Source of the DNA: Karalla daura
Taxonomy: Eukaryota > Chordata > Actinopteri > Chaetodontiformes > Leiognathidae
DNA length: 64,000 nucleotides
Assembly: GCA_029224185.1 (NCBI GenBank)
Contig: CM055188.1
Coordinates: 12,901,497 to 12,965,496 of the forward strand
Direction: 5' to 3'
Position numbers and translations under genes: made by a program. Shown one piece after another: positions 60,801 to 64,000 of the stretch. Position 1 is the stretch's first letter, and each line of letters opens with the position of its first letter. A model generated the notes under the pieces. That model was given only the letters and a program-made list of their open reading frames with translations. It did not search any database and was not told where the DNA came from.

Positions 60801-63800
60801 TTAACTCAGAATGGAAAGAAGCTGTAAAAATTATGGCACGGCATAGGGAGCTTTTTCACAGTCAAGCATTCTGATTTTACCTGCAATTTAGATTTAGATT
60901 ATCAGCTGAGATTATCTGACCCACATGCTGCATACCAGAAACTGACTCGGGTCTCTCCTACCAGAGCTCAAGCCAGCACTAAATGGCACATGGGGATGGT
61001 TGCTTTAAGCCTTTTTTCCAATTGAGGACCCCTGAGGATGATCACCTGTCTCTTGGCCAACCTCTGTGGTGCCGGTGTTAGTGGAGTTAAGGTGAATATC
61101 AGCAGGCTGGACAGGATTACGACCCACCCCACTGTCAGTGACACCTATGCTGCTGCTGTCACTTGTGACTTGGACTGCAACAAGTCCAGGGTCCACATTC
61201 ATAACCTGTGGTCTCAAGGTACTACTATGGATTAAAACCCATACCACATGACACACAGGGAGTAATGTTTTAAATTTGCTTTTATTTACATCTAGTATCA
61301 CAAATGCCTACAAAACAACTTGGTAAAAAAGTAAATCCTCAATAAAATACCAGGCAGTCGGGTCTGTCTGGCCGCAAGGTCCTGAGCTCCTTATGCCACA
61401 GACACCTTCACAACTCAATCGTATCAGGATGTGTCATGCTGGGACTAAAGCATGTACCTGGGAAAGAGAAGAGCCTGCTGTCAACTGTCCGGGCGATGGA
61501 CTGCAGCTTCACCACGTCCATGGACTGTCCGATGTGCACTGTGGATGGCATGCTGCCCAGAGTACCACGCACAAACTCTGCCACCTCCTGTACTGTGAAC
61601 ATCTGCAGCAGTTCATCAAAGATGGCTGGGAAGGAGTTGAGCAGAGCGGCCTGAGAAACACGAGGGATGGAAAAGGGTGAGTGTGATGTGGGGAGTGGGG
61701 GCAGAGGTGGAAGTTGGGTAAATATCGTAGGTGGTGAGGTTAATTGTGTTAGCCTCTGTGCTTGCAGCGCAGAGACATGTGAGTGTACATTTAGTCCGAA
61801 ACACAACAAAGGAAGTGAAAGTGAGCCGTAGTGAGCACATTGACAAACTGGATCATTAAGTACTTCTTTAATGAAGTCATGAAGATTTGTCTGAAATCTG
61901 ACATTTATCACAGGGTGACATGTTTCGTCATTTAGTCCACATTTACATGAACAACAATGTCCCAAATATTTTCCTTACTCTGAATAAGACCAGGATTTAA
62001 GTTCTGTATATACACTGGTGTCCTAGAGAATTTCCTATTCATATTCTTAATGGTTAATGTGTAATGGCGCTATACACTGCATTACGTACCACACATTCTT
62101 CATTTGAATAATGTTTGTGACATAGTGATATGGTAAAGAAGAAGACTACTGCTGTTTTGCAGTTGCTTTTCAGAATCTCATAGCAGTTTACAACTTGTTC
62201 AGACAAATATACAAATATACATAGACTAAGATATACATAGACTTTATACATAAACTCTATTCCTGTGCTTACAGTCATCAGAAGTTGTAAAGAGTTTGTC
62301 TTATTCAGGTAAAGAGCAACATTTTGCTGATATCTGAAATGTACAGTCTGTCACACTCGGAGTTCAGAATAGCACGTTGCAGTGGTTGAGAGGCAACAGG
62401 ACAGCCAGCAAGCCAAGTGAAGCAATTCATTAGCAGGTAACAAACAGTAAAGTGTACAGAAACAGGAAACAGAAATTTGTGGGGGGAATGTGAGAGATAT
62501 TAATCTGGAGTCGCAGCAACAGCATGATGAGGGTGTCTTCTTGCCATCGCTGCTCCCAAGGACACAGCACAGAGAGGACAGAGCAACCGAGAAGGTTTGG
62601 ACCACCTAGTTTCAGTGACATCGCTCTGCAACAGGTTTGTGTTCCTTTTTCTAATGGTAAAATAACTTCAGCTAATCTGCACTGATGTTTTTTTCACAAC
62701 ATAAACATGTCTGATTTAGCATACAAACATCTCTCCTTATGCCTGTTGTGCCATTTCTATGTTATGGTGCTGAGCTGCAGGAATATAAATTATCTATTTA
62801 TCAGTCTATCTGTCCTCCTGGCCATCTGTCTGTCTGTCCATCTCTCGGTACATATATTCCGCGTGTCTGTTATCAATTACTCACTTATCATTAAGTATCA
62901 AGTCTAGATCTGCTACATAGAGAGGAGAAGTAGGAGGTGATGTCATTTGATTGTGACTGTGCAGCTACTGCTCGAGGTTTGATATGAGCAGATCTCCTAT
63001 TGTTGCAGGTGGAGGTGGATGGTTTATGAGAGGGAATGAGTGCAGCAGCTGTGTGTTTCCTGTTAAAGTGATGGTGACATGGGTTTGTGGGGCTGCTGAC
63101 TCATCAGTGAGGCTGGTCAAGTGTCAATGTGTGTGTATGTGTGAAAGCAGATGGGACACAGGATTACATGTGTGTATTCGTGTGTGTGTGTGAGAAAGGG
63201 CTCACAGATGGCAGAGTGGATCTGGGCTCAGGGGGTGTGTGTCCACACACGTCTCTGTACTTACTGACAGCGGAGATGGCCGCAGAGCATTGGAGCTCCA
63301 GGCCTGAGTGCAGCCGGTTTGCCCGGTGCCAGGGGGCGCTCCTGGGGCCATGGCCGGGGCCTGGCCCGGGACTGGGGCAGGGGCAGGGGCTACAGCTAAG
63401 GAGGTTGCAGGCCCGGCAGAACCTGGGGCTTGGTTTGGGCCTGGACAAGGCTGAGAGCCCTGCGGCATTAACGGGAGTGACGGGGAGAGGCCCAGGAGGA
63501 ATAACAGGGACCCAAAGGATGGAGCAAAGAATAGTGGGAGATTGAAAGAGGCGATGAGGAAAGGAGGAAAGGAAAAACCCGAGGTGCAAGTAGGAGGCAC
63601 ATAAAGTAGATGAGAAGAAACATTTTAAACTATGAGCAAACACGACAAACTATCACGACTCGTCTAAAAGCTCATTAGCATGGTGTGTGTGTATGTGAGT
63701 GTGTGCCCCTGAGCTGACCTGTGTAAAGATGAGCGTTTCAGAGTTGCGGCTGTCCAGGCTGAGGACAAAACGGATCGACTGGAACAAATCCTGGATGCTG

Positions 63801-63889
63801 CTGCGGAACTGGTCCTCCTCCATTCCACAAGTGGCTCGAGAGTAGAGGATACGAGATTGGACGATAAACTTGAATAGGTACTCAAGTGC
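44070..63889 (-). CDS. dock3: dock3, dedicator of cytokinesis 3 (C-terminal half)
   Basis: Thirty-one minus-strand exons join in frame (3,942 bases; 1,313 codons plus stop); the 5' part lies beyond 64,000. In transcript order: 63719-63889, 61458-61650, 60492-60619, 60190-60294, 58425-58523, 58238-58332, 58072-58147, 57599-57699, 57143-57201, 56887-57035, 56676-56761, 56481-56507, 55925-56020, 54672-54732, 53600-53693, 53347-53495, 52464-52550, 52111-52215, 51754-51895, 51482-51648, 50978-51064, 50580-50759, 50389-50472, 49593-49709, 49297-49406, 48707-48851, 47831-47912, 47334-47452, 47144-47231, 45626-45711, 44070-44723. DOCK3 is a Rac exchange factor of neurons that acts with ELMO and WAVE. 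The DHR2/DOCKER region is encoded roughly from 54.7 to 49.6 kb ('RFRYDRPFHKGPKDRDNEF', 'GISRWFEV', 'NGVIDAAVNGGIARYQE'). The Ser/Pro-rich tail ends 'KEEQAKVAWEHGVGED', with a 'LPPKPY' SH3-ligand motif. Tail residues favour DOCK3 over DOCK4. Confidence 0.9.
44733..44766. repeat. GA/CT microsatellite at the last dock3 acceptor
   Basis: (GA)n on the plus strand, which is (CT)n on the transcribed strand immediately upstream of the last exon. It doubles as the polypyrimidine tract, so length changes could affect splicing. Confidence 0.75.
46832..46951 (-). CDS. dock3: Probable dock3 cassette exon with PPVPPR motif
   Basis: A long pyrimidine tract and 'tcctgcag' precede this 120-bp open segment, and 'gtagga' follows. 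It is phase 1-1, so it fits between exons 47144-47231 and 45626-45711 with or without inclusion. It encodes 40 residues with 'TPSSWSLDSG' and 'MAPPVPPRN', an SH3-ligand type motif. As I recall human DOCK4, it has a very similar 'TPSSWSLDSG ... PPVPPR' segment at the same place, so this may be an ancestral DOCK-B exon. No transcript evidence is available. Confidence 0.65.
50580..50759 (-). CDS. dock3: dock3 exon: DHR2 core segment
   Basis: A 180-bp phase 0-0 exon encoding 'VEVSPLENAISVVENKNQEL' and 'NGVIDAAVNGGIARYQE', among the best conserved DHR2 segments of DOCK3/4. Its duplicate at 14,474-14,637 is 16 bp shorter and frameshifted, a useful internal contrast between functional and dead copies. 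Confidence 0.9.
52229..52274. repeat. CA dinucleotide microsatellite
   Basis: (CA)n of about 46 bases in a dock3 intron, close to the acceptor of the exon 52,111-52,215. Confidence 0.9.
53711..53845. repeat. CA microsatellite plus fossil copy of cassette-exon end
   Basis: A (CA)n run at 53,711-53,752 is followed at 53,770-53,840 by sequence matching the 3' end of the cassette exon and its donor ('ctaccatgaggcaggttg' and 'gggaggcgccatg'), which itself follows a CA-rich run near 46,790. It looks like a local partial duplication lying in a dock3 intron. Confidence 0.5.
54965..55680. repeat. Degenerate teleost repeats in a dock3 intron
   Basis: 54,965-55,215 resembles a common fish repeat with 'ccctgaacaggtc' and 'agtccatcacag'. 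55,250-55,680 resembles another, with 'ttctgctcaaggtttctgt' and a 'taaaggaaacc' end. Both are from memory and family names are not assigned. They fill the intron between exons 54672-54732 and 55925-56020. Confidence 0.45.
56481..56507 (-). CDS. dock3: dock3 27-nt microexon
   Basis: Between 'gactag' and 'gtatga' lie 27 bases that complete a split Leu codon and encode TQLFGPYP plus the first two bases of Ser. They are needed to bridge '...ELFGL' to 'SLLEKIEQETW' in frame. Confidence 0.8.
57729..57806. repeat. CA dinucleotide microsatellite
   Basis: (CA)n of about 78 bases just upstream, on the transcribed strand, of the dock3 exon 57,599-57,699. A shorter TG run lies just past its donor near 57,570-57,592. 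Confidence 0.9.
58925..59190 (+). mobile_element. 3' fragment of another RTE-type LINE
   Basis: Plus-strand translation includes 'LGILREELVKGSKERSVWAS' and 'LLPPRPRYPDS', matching the extreme C-terminus of RTE-type proteins such as the one at 34.8 kb, followed by a 'gataatgagatgag' end. It is strongly 5'-truncated and lies antisense in the dock3 intron between exons 60190-60294 and 58425-58523. Confidence 0.65.
60148..60189 (-). CDS. dock3: Alternative 3' extension of a dock3 exon (CPQC segment)
   Basis: Past the donor at 60,189 ('gtaagg') the frame stays open for 14 codons, VRGQRCPQCTAEIT, up to a second donor 'gttagt' at 60,147. Using it would insert these residues before 'GEYVSC'. I recall the same RGQRCPQCTAEIT segment in mammalian DOCK3/DOCK4 sequences, so the alternative donor seems deeply conserved. 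The CxxC pair could form part of a zinc knuckle; that is inference. Confidence 0.65.
61650..63718. other. dock3 intron with GC-rich candidate exon
   Basis: This intron lies between exons 63719-63889 and 61458-61650. It contains mixed low-complexity and AT-rich sequence and one striking GC-rich island at 63,260-63,470, annotated separately. Nothing else is recognised. Confidence 0.5.
63265..63459 (-). CDS. dock3: Candidate Pro/Ala-rich dock3 cassette exon
   Basis: On the minus strand a pyrimidine-rich region ends in 'taatgccgcag', followed by 195 bases (65 codons, phase 0-0) and a consensus donor gtaagt. The frame matches the neighbours exactly: '...LIFTQ' before and 'AALLNSF' after. It has no stop and encodes 'GSQPCPGPNQAPGSAG', 'APAPAPVPGQAPAMAPG' and 'SSNALRPSPLS'. 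I recall no such segment in mammalian DOCK3. It may be an alternative, possibly fish-specific, disordered linker exon, or a chance open frame in GC-rich repeat-like DNA. Confidence 0.45.
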
Positions 63890-64000
63890 CTAGTAAAGGG
63901 AAAAATATGCAAACAATGAAACAGAATGGAACTTTTCAATTCATATATTATTGTTGCATATAAAAGAAGAAAATCTCAAGAAAGCACAATACCGACTCTA

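Noticed and set aside
1..64000. CRISPR array, operon, tRNA or rRNA genes
   Set aside because: No direct-repeat array with spacers, no polycistronic gene packing and no recognisable tRNA or rRNA sequence; the window is vertebrate nuclear DNA.

Overview
The window looks like nuclear DNA of a teleost fish. Support comes from multi-exon genes with GT-AG introns, long CA/TG microsatellites, Tc1-like transposons, an RTE-type LINE with a GGAT tail, hAT and L2-like remnants, and a dock3 orthologue. No bacterial or viral genes, rRNA, tRNA or CRISPR array were seen. All exon models were read by eye from reading frames, splice sites and phase bookkeeping; no alignment was run.

Layout. (1) 0.4-11 kb, plus strand: gene A, a small B7/butyrophilin-like immunoglobulin receptor (signal peptide, V-type Ig, C-type Ig, one membrane span, short tail; 276 aa in five exons). 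(2) 11.3-16.0 kb: a truncated Tc1 transposon, a decayed copy of the 3' part of dock3 (minus strand), then a nearly full-length but dead Tc1 element. (3) 16.3-40.9 kb, plus strand: gene B, a paralogue of gene A with the same five-exon plan (258 aa). Its introns are swollen by transposons: L2-like, an unclassified DNA transposon, hAT, a roughly 760 bp MITE-like element, and a full-length RTE LINE with an uninterrupted 1060-codon ORF and 12-bp target-site duplications. (4) 40.9-44.07 kb: intergenic space between convergent genes. (5) 44.07-63.89 kb, minus strand: the last 31 recognised coding exons of dock3 (1313 codons plus stop, continuing upstream beyond the window), covering the C-terminal half with the DHR2/DOCKER GEF region and the proline-rich tail.

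How it fits together. Gene A is followed by a broken dock3 tail and gene B by the real dock3, in the same order and orientation, and the DNA upstream of the two Ig genes is also alike. The simplest reading is one tandem duplication of a unit holding an Ig-receptor gene plus the 3' end of dock3, with one breakpoint inside dock3. Copy A lost dock3 exons by deletion and frameshift; copy B collected transposons. Both Ig genes keep an ISRE-like motif just upstream of the start codon, suggesting interferon-responsive expression. In dock3 the most interesting signals are three phase-compatible optional coding segments: a 65-codon Pro/Ala-rich candidate exon, a 40-codon exon with a PPVPPR motif resembling a DOCK4 segment, and a 14-codon extension with a CPQC knuckle reached by an alternative donor. 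I did not find an entirely new biological system.
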